Source of the DNA: Pseudoxanthomonas indica
GTDB taxonomy: Bacteria; Pseudomonadota; Gammaproteobacteria; Xanthomonadales; Xanthomonadaceae
Assembly: GCF_900167565.1 (NCBI RefSeq)
Contig: NZ_FUZV01000002.1
Coordinates: 434,001 to 498,000 of the forward strand
Direction of reading: 5' to 3'
DNA length: 64,000 bases
Shown: one piece after another, positions 27,203 to 37,137 of the stretch
Numbering within the stretch: the first letter of the stretch is position 1
How the letters are laid out: every line of letters begins with the position of its first letter
Notes under the pieces: generated by a model
Told to the model about the DNA's origin: nothing
Databases searched by the model: none
What the model saw: the letters and a program-made list of their open reading frames with translations, nothing else
Position numbers and translations under genes: made by a program

Positions 27203-27736
27203 ATGATCCGCACACCATTCGACATCCTGGCCGAGTACGAGCGCCGCAGCCTGGCCCACGCCGTGGCATTGCCCGCGCGCGAGGAAGCGCCGGACCAGTG
27301 GCGTGGCGTCGGTTACCGCGTCGGCCAGCGCCGCTTCGTCTCCAACTTCGGCGAGGTGGTGGAAATCGTGCCGCTGCCGCCGATGACGCCGGTGCCGGGC
27401 GCGCAGCCGTGGCTGCTGGGCATCGGCAACCTGCGCGGCAACCTGTTCCCGGTGATCGACCTCAAGCAGTTCCTCGAGGGCGAGCGCACCGTGTTGCACG
27501 AAGGCCAGCGCGTGCTGGTGATGCGCCAGCCTGGCGGTGACGTCGCGCTGACCATCGATGAGCTGTACGGCCAGCGCAGTTTCAATGAAGCCCAGACCAC
27601 CGAGCCGGGGAGCTTGGCCGAAGGGCGGTATGCACACTTCGTCGATCGTGCCTTCCACGGCGACGAACATGATTGGGGGGTGTTCGCGCTTTCGTTGTTG
27701 GCGCGCACGCCGGAGTTCCGACAAGCCGCGCTCTGA
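27203..27736 (+). CDS. pilI: Type IV pilus CheW-like adaptor PilI
   Basis: 177 residues with one CheW domain (GYRVGQRRFVSNFGEVVEIVPLPP, LLGIGNLRGNLFPVIDLKQFL). It links the chemoreceptor PilJ to the kinase PilL at the cell pole. The first 35 residues, with DILAEYERRSLAHA, are the usual PilI extension. It lies in the pilG operon with 39 bp to pilJ. Confidence 0.94.
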   Translation: MIRTPFDILAEYERRSLAHAVALPAREEAPDQWRGVGYRVGQRRFVSNFGEVVEIVPLPPMTPVPGAQPWLLGIGNLRGNLFPVIDLKQFLEGERTVLHEGQRVLVMRQPGGDVALTIDELYGQRSFNEAQTTEPGSLAEGRYAHFVDRAFHGDEHDWGVFALSLLARTPEFRQAAL

Positions 27737-27775
27737 CGCGGCCTTTCAGCACGTCTTTTCCAGGGGTTTCGAACA

Positions 27776-29809
27776 ATGAGCACGGCCGCGGATTCTCCCA
27801 CTCCCAGCAAGCTGGGCAGTTTTGGCAGTACGTTCTGGCTGCTCCTGCTGATCCTGGCGGTGGTGGCCTTCGGCGCCAACACCGGCGTGGCGACGTGGCA
27901 GGGCAGTCGCCTGTCCGGCGCCAGCACCAGCGCATCGGATTTGCGCGTGCTCTCGCAGCAGCTGGCCAACCAGGGCCGTGAGGCCGTGGCCGGCAACGCC
28001 GACGCGTTCAAGTCGTTCAAAGACACCAACCAGCGCATCGATGAAGCGGTCGCCACCTTGGAAAGCCGCTACGGCAGCGAGCGCGACATCGCCGGCCCGC
28101 TGACCCAGCTCAAGACCACCTGGTCGCCGCTGGACAAGAGCGCCGAGCAGATCATCACCTCCGAAACCGCGGTCCTGGCGCTGGCCGGTAACGCCGACCG
28201 CTTCACCACCCAGGTGCCGCAGCTGCAGGCACAGTTGAACGAAGTGGTGCGCGCCATGTCGCAGGGCGGCGCGCAGTCCTCGCAGATCTACAGCGCACTG
28301 CAGCAGGTGGTGTTGGCCGGCACCATGGCCCGCCGGGTAACGGAAATCCGCGCCGGCGGCACCGGCGCCACCATGGCCGGTGATGCACTGGGCCGCGACT
28401 CGGTGCTGTTCGGCCAGGTGCTGGACGGCCTGCAGAACGGCAACCCGGATCTGGGCATCGCACCGGTCCGCGGCGCCGCCACCGGCTCGCTGCAACAGGC
28501 GCAGAGCCTGTGGGCCAACATGAAAAAGGATCTGGACGCGATCCTGGGCAGCTCGCGCAACCTGTTCGCCGCGCAGTCGGCGGCCGCCGCGCTGACCAAC
28601 GGCTCGACCAAGATGCTGGAAGACAGCTCCTCGCTGTTCAACGCGTTCACCGCGTTCGGCTCGGTGCGCGATACCCGCCTGTTCCCGAACTTCTGGATCT
28701 CGATCGGCGCCGGCATCCTGCTGGTCGTGTCGATCGGCGGCTTCCTCTGGACCTTCTACCGCAGCCGCCAGCGCGAGCAGGATTCGCGCTACCAGACCCA
28801 GGTGGAATTCAACAGCCGCAACCAGCAGGCGATCATGCGGCTGCTGGACGAAATCTCCTCGCTGGGTGAAGGCGATCTGACCGTCAAGGCCTCGGTGACC
28901 GAGGACATGACCGGCGCCATCGCGGACGCCATCAACTACGCCGTGGACGAACTGCGCAACCTGGTGACCACCATCAACGACACCTCGGTGCAGGTGGCGG
29001 CCTCGACCCAGGAAACCCAGGCCACTGCGCTGCAGCTGGCCGAAGCGGCAGGCCACCAGGCCGACCAGATCAACACCGCTTCCGAACGCATCAACGAAAT
29101 CGCGGTCAGCATCGACCAGGTCTCGCGCAACTCGACCGAGTCGGCCGACGTGGCCCAGCGCTCGGTGTTGATTGCGACCGAAGGCGCCGGCGTGGTGCGC
29201 GAAACCATTCGCGGCATGGACCAGATCCGCGACCAGATCCAGGAAACCTCCAAGCGCATCAAGCGCCTGGGCGAGTCCTCGCAGGAAATCGGCTCGGTGG
29301 TGGAACTGATCAACGACATTTCCGAACAGACCAACATCCTGGCGCTCAACGCGGCCGTGCAGGCGGCATCGGCCGGTGAAGCCGGTCGCGGTTTCGCGGT
29401 CGTGGCCGACGAAGTGCAACGCCTGGCAGAACGCACCTCCAATGCAACGCGCCGCATCGAATCGCTGGTGCAGGCCATTCAGGCCGATACCAACGAAGCG
29501 GTCAGCTCGATGGAACAGACCACCGCCGAAGTGGTGTCGGGTGCACGCCTGGCCGAGGACGCCGGCACGGCGCTGGGCGAAATCGAACGCGTGTCCAGCG
29601 ACTTGAACGACCTGATCAAGACCATCTCCGGCGCGGCCCAGCAACAGGCCGTGGCGGCTACCGACATCACCGAAACGATGGGCGTGATCCGCCAGATCAC
29701 CTCGCAGACATCGCTGGGCGCCAAGCAGACGGCCGACTCGATCGGTCACCTGGCGCAACTGGCGACGGACCTGCGTCGTTCGGTCGCCGACTTCAAGCTG
29801 CCCGGCTGA
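27776..29809 (+). CDS. pilJ: Type IV pilus chemoreceptor PilJ
   Basis: 677 residues. The first membrane helix is at about 19-36 and the second at about 303-325 (NFWISIGAGILLVVSIGGFL). Between them lies a roughly 265-residue periplasmic PilJ-type sensory region, followed by HAMP-like sequence (MRLLDEISSLGEGDLTVKA) and the cytoplasmic signalling hairpin. The tip is SEQTNILALNAAVQAASAGEAGRGFAVVADEVQRLAER. It is the methyl-accepting chemotaxis protein of the twitching system. Ligand or mechanical input is unknown from sequence. No C-terminal tethering pentapeptide is visible, and no methyltransferase gene (pilK) is in the operon. Confidence 0.95.
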   Translation: MSTAADSPTPSKLGSFGSTFWLLLLILAVVAFGANTGVATWQGSRLSGASTSASDLRVLSQQLANQGREAVAGNADAFKSFKDTNQRIDEAVATLESRYGSERDIAGPLTQLKTTWSPLDKSAEQIITSETAVLALAGNADRFTTQVPQLQAQLNEVVRAMSQGGAQSSQIYSALQQVVLAGTMARRVTEIRAGGTGATMAGDALGRDSVLFGQVLDGLQNGNPDLGIAPVRGAATGSLQQAQSLWANMKKDLDAILGSSRNLFAAQSAAAALTNGSTKMLEDSSSLFNAFTAFGSVRDTRLFPNFWISIGAGILLVVSIGGFLWTFYRSRQREQDSRYQTQVEFNSRNQQAIMRLLDEISSLGEGDLTVKASVTEDMTGAIADAINYAVDELRNLVTTINDTSVQVAASTQETQATALQLAEAAGHQADQINTASERINEIAVSIDQVSRNSTESADVAQRSVLIATEGAGVVRETIRGMDQIRDQIQETSKRIKRLGESSQEIGSVVELINDISEQTNILALNAAVQAASAGEAGRGFAVVADEVQRLAERTSNATRRIESLVQAIQADTNEAVSSMEQTTAEVVSGARLAEDAGTALGEIERVSSDLNDLIKTISGAAQQQAVAATDITETMGVIRQITSQTSLGAKQTADSIGHLAQLATDLRRSVADFKLPG

Positions 29810-29823
29810 GGAACACGCACGAA

Positions 29824-32800
29824 ATGAGCGCATTGCGTGAAGCCATGAGTCATGCCGTACTTGGCTGGGTCAAACCCGAGCTGGACGAAACGCTGCGCCT
29901 GGCGCGCGGCGAAATCGAAGCCTTTGTCGAAACCCCGAGCGATACCAGCCGCATGCGCTTCTGCGTGGGCTACCTGCACCAGGTGCAGGGCACCCTGCGG
30001 ATGGTGGAGCTGTACGCACCGGCAATGGTCGCCGAGGAACTGGAGCTGCTGGCGCTGGCGCTGCAGGAAGGCGCGGTGGCCGATCGCGACGAGTCCTGCG
30101 CCACGCTGATGCGCGGTGCGGTGCTGCTGCCGGATTACCTGGAGCGCCTGCAGGACGGCCATCGCGATATCCCGATCGTGCTGCTGCCGCTGCTCAATGA
30201 AATCCGCAGCGCGCGCGGCGCGCCGGTGCTCAACGAGAGCATGTTGTTCCCGCCGGGCAGCCAGCCGGACGAAGCCTCGCAGCCGAGCGAGGAAGAAATC
30301 GATCACGCGCGCAGCAGCATCAGCGGGCGCAACCGCGAACTGCTCGACACCGTCGGCAGCGCGGTCAAGGAAGAACTGCTGCGGGTCAAGGACGCGCTGG
30401 ATCTGCATCTGCGCACCCGCGACAACCCGGCCACCCTGCAACCGCAGGTCGCCGAACTGGGCAACGTGGCCGACACCCTGGGCATGATGGGCCTGGGCGT
30501 GGCCCGCGACGTGGTGCTGCAACAACGCGACGCCCTGCGCGAAGTGGCCGAAGGCCAGCGCCAGGCCGACGAAGGCACGCTGCTGGATATCGCCGGCGCG
30601 CTGCTCTATGTCGACGCTTCGCTGGATGATCAGGTCGCCCGTCTGGGTGGCCCGGTCAACGACGGCGGCGCCGATGGCAAGCTCACCGATTCGCAGCGCA
30701 CCGTGGAAGTGCTGGCGCAGGAAGCGATCATCAACTTCGCCGCCGCGCGCGAGAAGTTCGTCGCCTTCATCGAGACCAACTGGGAACACAGCGAGCTGGC
30801 CGAAGTGCCGCGCCTGCTCGACGAAGTCACCGGCGCCATGCGCATGCTGGAACTGGGCCAGGCCGGCGACTACGTCACCGGCGTGCGCCGGTATGTCAGC
30901 AACGAACTGATCGGCAAGCGCCGCATCCCCGGTGGCCAGCAACTGGACACCCTGGCTGACGCGCTGGCCAGCCTGGAGTACTACCTGGAAGCGTTGCGCG
31001 AGCGCCGCCCCAATCGCGAAGACATTCTGGAGATTACCCGCAGTAGCCTGGAAAACCTGCGCTACTGGCCGCTGCCGGCCGAGCTGCCCAAGCAGGGGCA
31101 TGCCGCTTCGGCCGCGCCGATCGTCAGCACGGCCGCCGCCACGGCGGTGAAGGAAACCGTGCCGGCTGAAACCCCCGTCGCGGTGAGCAGCAGCGCCAGC
31201 ATCGAGCGCGCCGCGCCGGTGGAAACCGCTGCCGCCAATCCGTTTGATCCGGTCGGCTTCGAGTTTGCCGAAGACACGCCGATGGAAGCCATCAGCGACG
31301 TGCCCGTGCATTGGGAGCCGGTGGAACTGGGTGTGGAAAGCGCGCACGCGCCGGTGTTCGACGAAACCGCCGCGGTGTTCGCCGATATCCAGGCGGCCGC
31401 CGCCACCCTGACTCTGGAACAGGACAGCGCACCCGTCGCTGCGCCGCTGCCGCCCGAGCCGACCCCGGAACCCGCGCCGGTAACGGCCGGCATCTCCGCG
31501 ATGGCCGGTGGCTTCGATGGCGAAGCCGGCGACATCGACGATGAAATCCGCGAAGTCTTCCTGGAAGAATTCGACGAGGAAATCGTCAACCTGCGCCAGC
31601 TGCTGCCGGTCTGGCGCAATGCGCCGGACGATCTGGATCGCCTGCGGCCGATTCGCCGCGTCTTCCACACGCTCAAGGGCAGTGGTCGCCTGGTTGGCGC
31701 CAAGACTCTGGGCGAGTTCAGCTGGAAAATCGAGAACACTCTCAACCGCGTGCTCGATCGCACGCGTCCGCCGAGCACCGCCGTGGTGGTGTTGCTGGAG
31801 CAGGTCTGTGACGTGCTGCCGCAGCTCAATGCCGCGCTGCGGGGCCAGGCGCCGGTCAGTGCGGATCTGGAAGGCCTGAAGGCCATCGCTGATCGCGTCG
31901 CCGGTGGCGAGGAAGCGTTCTACCAGGCCAAGGCCGAGGGTTCCGCTGCCATCGCGGTGGAAGCGGGCAGCGCGAACGACAGCGGCGTTGCCGACAACAC
32001 CGGCGAAGTCGCCGTTGCAGCGCCCGGCGCCGCCACGGAGTTCGAACCGGTCACCGATGGCACGCCCGCATCGGTGGACGCGGTGCTGCGCGAAATCCTG
32101 GAAGCCGAAGTCGCGACCCATCTGGACACCGTCAACACCTGGCTGGCCCATTCCAGCGTGGCGGCGCAGAAGGCCAGCGAGCCGCTGCTGCGCGCCATGC
32201 ATACGATGAACGGCGCGTTCGCGATGGCCGACGTGCCGGAGATCATCGAGGTCACCGCGCCGGCCGAGCAGTACATCAAGCGCCTGCTGGCCGCCTCGGC
32301 GACACCCTCCCAGGAAGGCATCGTGGCGTTGGCCGCGACCGCCACCGCGATCGCCCGCAGCGTGCACGCGCTCAAGCAGCCGGCGCCGCGTATTCCCGTG
32401 TTTGCCGAACTGGCCGCGCGCCTGGCGGCATTGCGCGATGGCTTGCCCGATGTGCGCGCAAGCGTGCAGACAGTCAACGACGGCGCGCAAGGCACCTACG
32501 CCGGTGCGTTGGGCGTGGGCGAGGGCATCGTGCCGCTGGCCGACCTGCACCTGGCGCCGCACGATCTGTCCGCGTTCCTGGATCCCGAACACCAGGCGGC
32601 CAGCGCGGAGTTGTACGAGGAAGTCGTGCTGCATGCGCCGCACGAACCCTCGCTGCGCAACCCCAATGACTTTGTCGACAACATCGTGGCCGATCTGGTC
32701 GGTGACGATGCCGACGCCGCGGTTCCGCCGGTCAAGGGCGCCGCCGACGGCGTGCAGTACTTCGACGTCGAGTTCTCCTACTCCATGCGTTCGCGCCAGG

Positions 32801-35800
32801 AAACGGCGCCCGCCAACGAGGACGACGGCGACCTGGCCAGCCTGGAACGCCAGGCCGAAGCCGACGAAGATCTGGACGTGGAAGCGATCAGCCTGGAAGA
32901 CGCTGCGCTGGAAGAGGCCGCGCTCGATTCCGGTGCCGTGCCCAGCGACGAGGACATCGCCGCCCTGGTCGCCGAACTGGATGCAGCCGAAGCACCGGCG
33001 GTGTCCGACGATCTGGTGGTGGAAGAGATCACCCTGGAAACGCTCGACGCGGCCGAAGTGGATGCGATTCCGGCCGTGGCCGAGGAAAGCCCGCTGGAAG
33101 CCGCCTTCGCCGGCGAAGCCTCCAACGAAGCCGACGCCGAAGCGGCGGCCGCCGAAGCGGATGTCGCCGAAGCGGATGTCGCGGTGGAAGAAATCGCCGC
33201 CAGCGTTCAAGACACGCCCGTGGTGGAAGAGATCGCCGCGCTGGAATCGGTCGATGCCATCGAGCTGACCCCGGTGCAGGACGCGGACATCGAGGAGGTC
33301 GTGCTCGAGAGCGCGCCCGGAGCCGAGGCCGAGGCCGAAGTCGCGCCTATCGAAGTACTGGAAGAAACAGCGCCGGAAGCGGCGCTGGTCGTGGAAGCAC
33401 CGCTGCAGGACGAGTTGGAAGACGTCGCGACGCTGGAGCAGGTGGCAGCGCCCGTCGACGAGCCGGTTGCCGATCTCCCGGCGACCCTCGCATCCGAGGA
33501 GGCAGACGTGGCCAGTGCGGTACCGTCGGAAGATCAACCCGAAGACGCACTCGACATCGCCGGTCTGGATCTGGACCTGGTCGAGATCTTCATTGAAGAA
33601 GGCAACGACCTGCTTGATCACTCCGACGACCTGCTCGCCAAGTTGCGCGAGACGCCGGAAGATCGCAGCCTGGTTACCAGCCTGCAGCGCGACCTGCACA
33701 CGCTCAAGGGCGGTGCGCGCATGGCCGGCATCCACGCGGTCGGCGACTTGGGCCATGCGATCGAGTCGATGCTGGAATCGATCGTCGCCCAGCGCACCGA
33801 ACTGGATCGCCCCGGCATCGGTCTGCTCGAGCGCGGCTTTGACGCCCTGCACGAGCAGCTGAAGCGGGTGACCGCACGCCGCAATGCCGGCATCCCCGAA
33901 GGCATGATCGCCGAGTTCAACGCGCATGCCCGCGGCCAGGAACTGCCGACCCGCGCCGAAGCGCTGCCGGAAGAGCCCAAGGCTCCGGTCAACCTGGCGC
34001 CGTTGTCGGCCCCGGTGGAAACCGAGTTCAACGCGCAGGACGAAGAGTTCTTCCCGCACAGCCAGCAGGAACAGGTCCGCGTTCGCGCCGACTTGCTCGA
34101 CCGCCTGGTCAACCACGCCGGCGAAGTGGCTATCTACCGCGCCCGTCTGGAACAGCAGCTGGGCGCCTTCCGCGGCGCGATGAGCGAACTGGATCGCACC
34201 AACATCCGTCTGCACGACCAGTTGCGTCGACTGGATCTGGAAACCGAAGCGCAGATCGTGGCGCGCTACCAGCGCGAACACGACCGTCCGGACACCACCT
34301 TCGATCCGCTGGAACTGGATCGCTTCTCCACCCTGCAACAGCTCAGCCGCGCGCTGGCCGAATCGGCCGCCGACTTGAGCGGCCTGCAGGGCGTGCTCGA
34401 CGATCTGGCCCGCAACTACGACGGCCTGCTGCACCAGCAGTCGCGCGTCAGCTCGGAACTGCAGGACGGCCTGATGCGTGCGCGCATGGTGCCGTTCGAA
34501 GGCATCGTGCCACGCCTGCGCCGCGTGCTGCGCCAGGCCGCCACCGATACCGGCAAGCAGGTGGCATTGAAGCTGGACGGTACCCACGGCGAACTGGATC
34601 GCAACGTGCTGGAGCGCATGACCGCGCCGCTGGAGCACCTGCTGCGCAACTCCGTGGCCCATGGCCTGGAAGAGCCGGCCAAGCGCAAGGCCGCCGGCAA
34701 GCCGGAAGAGGGCACGGTGCAGGTCAGCCTGCGTCGCGAAGGTTCGGAAATGGTGTTGCACGTCACCGACGACGGCGCCGGCCTGAATCGTGCGGCCATC
34801 CGCAAGCGCGCCGAACAACGCGGCCTGCTGCAGGAAGGCGCGGTGATCGACGACATCGATCTGGATCGCCTGATCCTGGAATCGGGTTTCAGCACCTACG
34901 ACAGCGTCAGCCAGCTGGCCGGTCGCGGCGTGGGCATGGACGTGGTCTACAACGAAGTGCGCCAGCTCGGCGGCACGCTGGACATCGTCTCGCGGCCGAA
35001 GGAAGGCGCGCAGTTCATCCTGCGCCTGCCGCAGACCCTGGCGGTGACGCAGGCAGCGTTCGTGCAGATTGGCGAAACCCAGTTCGCTGTGCCGGTGGCG
35101 TCGGTCAGTGGTATCGGCCGCATCAGCCGCGAGCGTTTCGAAGCCAGCGGCGGCAGCTACGTCTACGGCGGCGAAGAGTACGCGCTGTACAACCTCGGCG
35201 ATCTGGTCGGCCACGCGCCGGCCCGCGCCGAAGGCCAGGCCCAGGTGCCTCTGCTGCTGATCCGCGCCGGTGACATGCGTGCGGCGGTGGCGGTGGATCA
35301 AGTGCTGGGCAACCGCGAAATCGTGGTCAAGCCGGTCGGTCCGCAGATTGCCTCGATTCCGGGTATCTACGGCGCCACCATCACCGGCGACGGCAGCGTG
35401 GTGGTCATCCTCGACATCGCACCGCTGGTGCGTCGTCACCTGGCCCAACCGGCGCAGCCGGCCAGCGCCGCCGCGGCCACCGATCAGCGGCGCGTGCCGC
35501 TGGTGATGGTGGTCGACGATTCGCTGACCATGCGCAAGGTGACCGGCCGCGTGCTGGAGCGCCACAACTTCGAGGTCAGCGCCGCACGCGATGGTGTCGA
35601 AGCACTGGAACGCCTGGAAGAACGCGTACCGGATCTGATGCTGCTCGATATCGAAATGCCGCGCATGGACGGTTACGAGCTGGCCACGGCGATGAAGGCC
35701 GACGCCCGCTTCCGTGACGTGCCGATCGTGATGATCACCTCGCGTACCGGCGACAAGCATCGCCAGCGCGCCTTCGACATCGGTGTGCAGCGCTACATGG

Positions 35801-35874
35801 GCAAGCCGTACCAGGAACTGGATTTGATGCGCAACGTATACGACCTGCTGGGTATCGCCCGTGTCCGTGAGTGA
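29824..35874 (+). CDS. pilL: Type IV pilus hybrid histidine kinase PilL/ChpA
   Basis: 2016 residues; Pseudomonas ChpA is about 2470. Several Hpt-like helical bundles come first: His52 (YLHQVQGTLRM), a diverged bundle near 340 without His (LLDEVTGAMRM), the canonical His615 (FHTLKGSGRL), His793 with altered context (MHTMNGAF), and the canonical His1292 (LHTLKGGARM). Between His793 and His1292 lies a very acidic Ala/Glu/Val-rich linker. The CheA core follows: dimerisation helices from about 1420, ATPase N-box with Asn1609 (LLRNSVAHGLEEP), G boxes (DDGAGLNRA, GRGVGMDVV), and a CheW-like P5. A C-terminal receiver has Asp1942 (LLDIEMPRMDGYE). It phosphorylates PilG. Confidence 0.95.
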   Translation: MSALREAMSHAVLGWVKPELDETLRLARGEIEAFVETPSDTSRMRFCVGYLHQVQGTLRMVELYAPAMVAEELELLALALQEGAVADRDESCATLMRGAVLLPDYLERLQDGHRDIPIVLLPLLNEIRSARGAPVLNESMLFPPGSQPDEASQPSEEEIDHARSSISGRNRELLDTVGSAVKEELLRVKDALDLHLRTRDNPATLQPQVAELGNVADTLGMMGLGVARDVVLQQRDALREVAEGQRQADEGTLLDIAGALLYVDASLDDQVARLGGPVNDGGADGKLTDSQRTVEVLAQEAIINFAAAREKFVAFIETNWEHSELAEVPRLLDEVTGAMRMLELGQAGDYVTGVRRYVSNELIGKRRIPGGQQLDTLADALASLEYYLEALRERRPNREDILEITRSSLENLRYWPLPAELPKQGHAASAAPIVSTAAATAVKETVPAETPVAVSSSASIERAAPVETAAANPFDPVGFEFAEDTPMEAISDVPVHWEPVELGVESAHAPVFDETAAVFADIQAAAATLTLEQDSAPVAAPLPPEPTPEPAPVTAGISAMAGGFDGEAGDIDDEIREVFLEEFDEEIVNLRQLLPVWRNAPDDLDRLRPIRRVFHTLKGSGRLVGAKTLGEFSWKIENTLNRVLDRTRPPSTAVVVLLEQVCDVLPQLNAALRGQAPVSADLEGLKAIADRVAGGEEAFYQAKAEGSAAIAVEAGSANDSGVADNTGEVAVAAPGAATEFEPVTDGTPASVDAVLREILEAEVATHLDTVNTWLAHSSVAAQKASEPLLRAMHTMNGAFAMADVPEIIEVTAPAEQYIKRLLAASATPSQEGIVALAATATAIARSVHALKQPAPRIPVFAELAARLAALRDGLPDVRASVQTVNDGAQGTYAGALGVGEGIVPLADLHLAPHDLSAFLDPEHQAASAELYEEVVLHAPHEPSLRNPNDFVDNIVADLVGDDADAAVPPVKGAADGVQYFDVEFSYSMRSRQETAPANEDDGDLASLERQAEADEDLDVEAISLEDAALEEAALDSGAVPSDEDIAALVAELDAAEAPAVSDDLVVEEITLETLDAAEVDAIPAVAEESPLEAAFAGEASNEADAEAAAAEADVAEADVAVEEIAASVQDTPVVEEIAALESVDAIELTPVQDADIEEVVLESAPGAEAEAEVAPIEVLEETAPEAALVVEAPLQDELEDVATLEQVAAPVDEPVADLPATLASEEADVASAVPSEDQPEDALDIAGLDLDLVEIFIEEGNDLLDHSDDLLAKLRETPEDRSLVTSLQRDLHTLKGGARMAGIHAVGDLGHAIESMLESIVAQRTELDRPGIGLLERGFDALHEQLKRVTARRNAGIPEGMIAEFNAHARGQELPTRAEALPEEPKAPVNLAPLSAPVETEFNAQDEEFFPHSQQEQVRVRADLLDRLVNHAGEVAIYRARLEQQLGAFRGAMSELDRTNIRLHDQLRRLDLETEAQIVARYQREHDRPDTTFDPLELDRFSTLQQLSRALAESAADLSGLQGVLDDLARNYDGLLHQQSRVSSELQDGLMRARMVPFEGIVPRLRRVLRQAATDTGKQVALKLDGTHGELDRNVLERMTAPLEHLLRNSVAHGLEEPAKRKAAGKPEEGTVQVSLRREGSEMVLHVTDDGAGLNRAAIRKRAEQRGLLQEGAVIDDIDLDRLILESGFSTYDSVSQLAGRGVGMDVVYNEVRQLGGTLDIVSRPKEGAQFILRLPQTLAVTQAAFVQIGETQFAVPVASVSGIGRISRERFEASGGSYVYGGEEYALYNLGDLVGHAPARAEGQAQVPLLLIRAGDMRAAVAVDQVLGNREIVVKPVGPQIASIPGIYGATITGDGSVVVILDIAPLVRRHLAQPAQPASAAAATDQRRVPLVMVVDDSLTMRKVTGRVLERHNFEVSAARDGVEALERLEERVPDLMLLDIEMPRMDGYELATAMKADARFRDVPIVMITSRTGDKHRQRAFDIGVQRYMGKPYQELDLMRNVYDLLGIARVRE

Positions 35875-35887
35875 AGCCTCGTCTGAC

Positions 35888-37096
35888 ATGAGCAAGCGCG
35901 TCGCCCTGCTGGCGCGTCCCGGTGCAGCGCGCGAGCATCTGCGCGCGGCCCTGCACGAAGTGGGCGCGGAGATCGTGCTGGAAGACGATCCCAACGACAT
36001 CGACGCACAGACCCTGGGCGACGCCTCGCCGCAGGTGGTGCTGGTGGCGCTGGAACCGGCGATTGAAGAAGGCCTGGAAAAGCTGGACGCGGTGTTGATT
36101 GATCCGTCTGTGGCGGTGATCTTCGACGAAGCCGAACTCGCCGCGCGTCGCCAAGGCTGGGAAGCGCAGCGTTGGTCGCGTCATCTGGCGGCCAAGATCC
36201 ACGGCCACGCCGACGTGCTGCCGCCGGGCCGCGAAGAGGAACCGTCGCTGCATCTGGAGCCGGGCCTGCCCATCACGCCCGCGCAGTTGCATGCCGACGC
36301 CGGCATCGAAAAGCACATGGAAGAAGCGGTGGACCTGGCCTGGGAACTGCCGCAGGACGATTTTGCCTACGCGCCGCCGGCCAATCCGCCGGCCGCGGTG
36401 GTGGATGCCGACGACTGGCTGCGCACGGCCACGCCGAGCGACGCCGCTGCACACGTGGCGAAGTCCGCGCCACCTGCCGCCAGTGAACCACCGCCGCTTG
36501 CCGCGCCCACTGGCGGCAAGTGGGAACTGAGCCTGGAACCGATTGAAGCGGTCAGCCTGCAGACCAAGCGCGCCGCCGGCGCGGTGGTCGCCTTTGCCGG
36601 CATCGGTGGCCCCGATGCGGTGCGCAAGCTGCTGGCCGATCTGCCCGCCGACTTCCCGCGCCCGCTGATCGTGCACCTCAAGCTCGATGGTGGCCGCTAC
36701 GACAACCTGGTCCGGCAGATGGCGCGCGTGTCGACCATGCCGGTGGCGCTGGCCGAGCCGGATCATCCGGCCCAGCCCGGCCATGTCTACGTGCTGCCCG
36801 GCGACGTCAGCCTGCGCGTGGACAATGGCGCGATCGGTTTTGTCGCCGGTGGCGATCTGCGCGAAGCCATCGCGCAGCTGCCGCCCAAGGACAGTGGTGT
36901 GTTGCTGCTCAGTGGCAGCGATGTGCAGTGGGTCGACATCGTCTGGCCGCTGGCCGCCAAGGGCGCCTGGATTGCCGGTCAATCCACTGAAGGCTGCTAC
37001 GACCCGGCCGCATCGCAAGCCTTGGCCGCACGTGGCGGCACGCTCGCTTCGCCGGTCGACCTCGCGCGCTCGCTCAGCACGCAGTGGCCGCATTGA
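35888..37096 (+). CDS. chpB: ChpB-like protein with degenerate CheB methylesterase domain
   Basis: 402 residues from the ATG at 35888; GTG codons at 35861 or 35867, overlapping pilL, are alternatives, and none has a strong ribosome site. Residues 1-115 look like a receiver fold without a phosphoacceptor aspartate (VVLVALEP where D is expected). After a Pro/Ala linker, about 230-400 resembles the CheB esterase domain: AGIGGPDAVRKLL aligns with AxSTGGxEAIRxVL. The catalytic Ser is therefore replaced by Gly238. His (VHLKLDGG against VQHMPPGF) and Asp (LSGSDVQW against LTGMGxDG) are also not conserved. It is probably not an active methylesterase. Position between pilL and chpC supports the ChpB name. 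Confidence 0.72.
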   Translation: MSKRVALLARPGAAREHLRAALHEVGAEIVLEDDPNDIDAQTLGDASPQVVLVALEPAIEEGLEKLDAVLIDPSVAVIFDEAELAARRQGWEAQRWSRHLAAKIHGHADVLPPGREEEPSLHLEPGLPITPAQLHADAGIEKHMEEAVDLAWELPQDDFAYAPPANPPAAVVDADDWLRTATPSDAAAHVAKSAPPAASEPPPLAAPTGGKWELSLEPIEAVSLQTKRAAGAVVAFAGIGGPDAVRKLLADLPADFPRPLIVHLKLDGGRYDNLVRQMARVSTMPVALAEPDHPAQPGHVYVLPGDVSLRVDNGAIGFVAGGDLREAIAQLPPKDSGVLLLSGSDVQWVDIVWPLAAKGAWIAGQSTEGCYDPAASQALAARGGTLASPVDLARSLSTQWPH

Positions 37097-37137
37097 TCTT
37101 CTCGCACGAACACGTTGCCTAGCAGCAGGAAAATCCC

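Noticed and set aside
29746..36000. Very long open frame (over 2000 codons) on the minus strand across pilJ and pilL
   Set aside because: It mirrors pilL, which has clear Hpt, CheA and receiver domains. Strong third-position G/C removes stop codons from the opposite strand in such DNA. Its translation is low-complexity with no recognisable domain.
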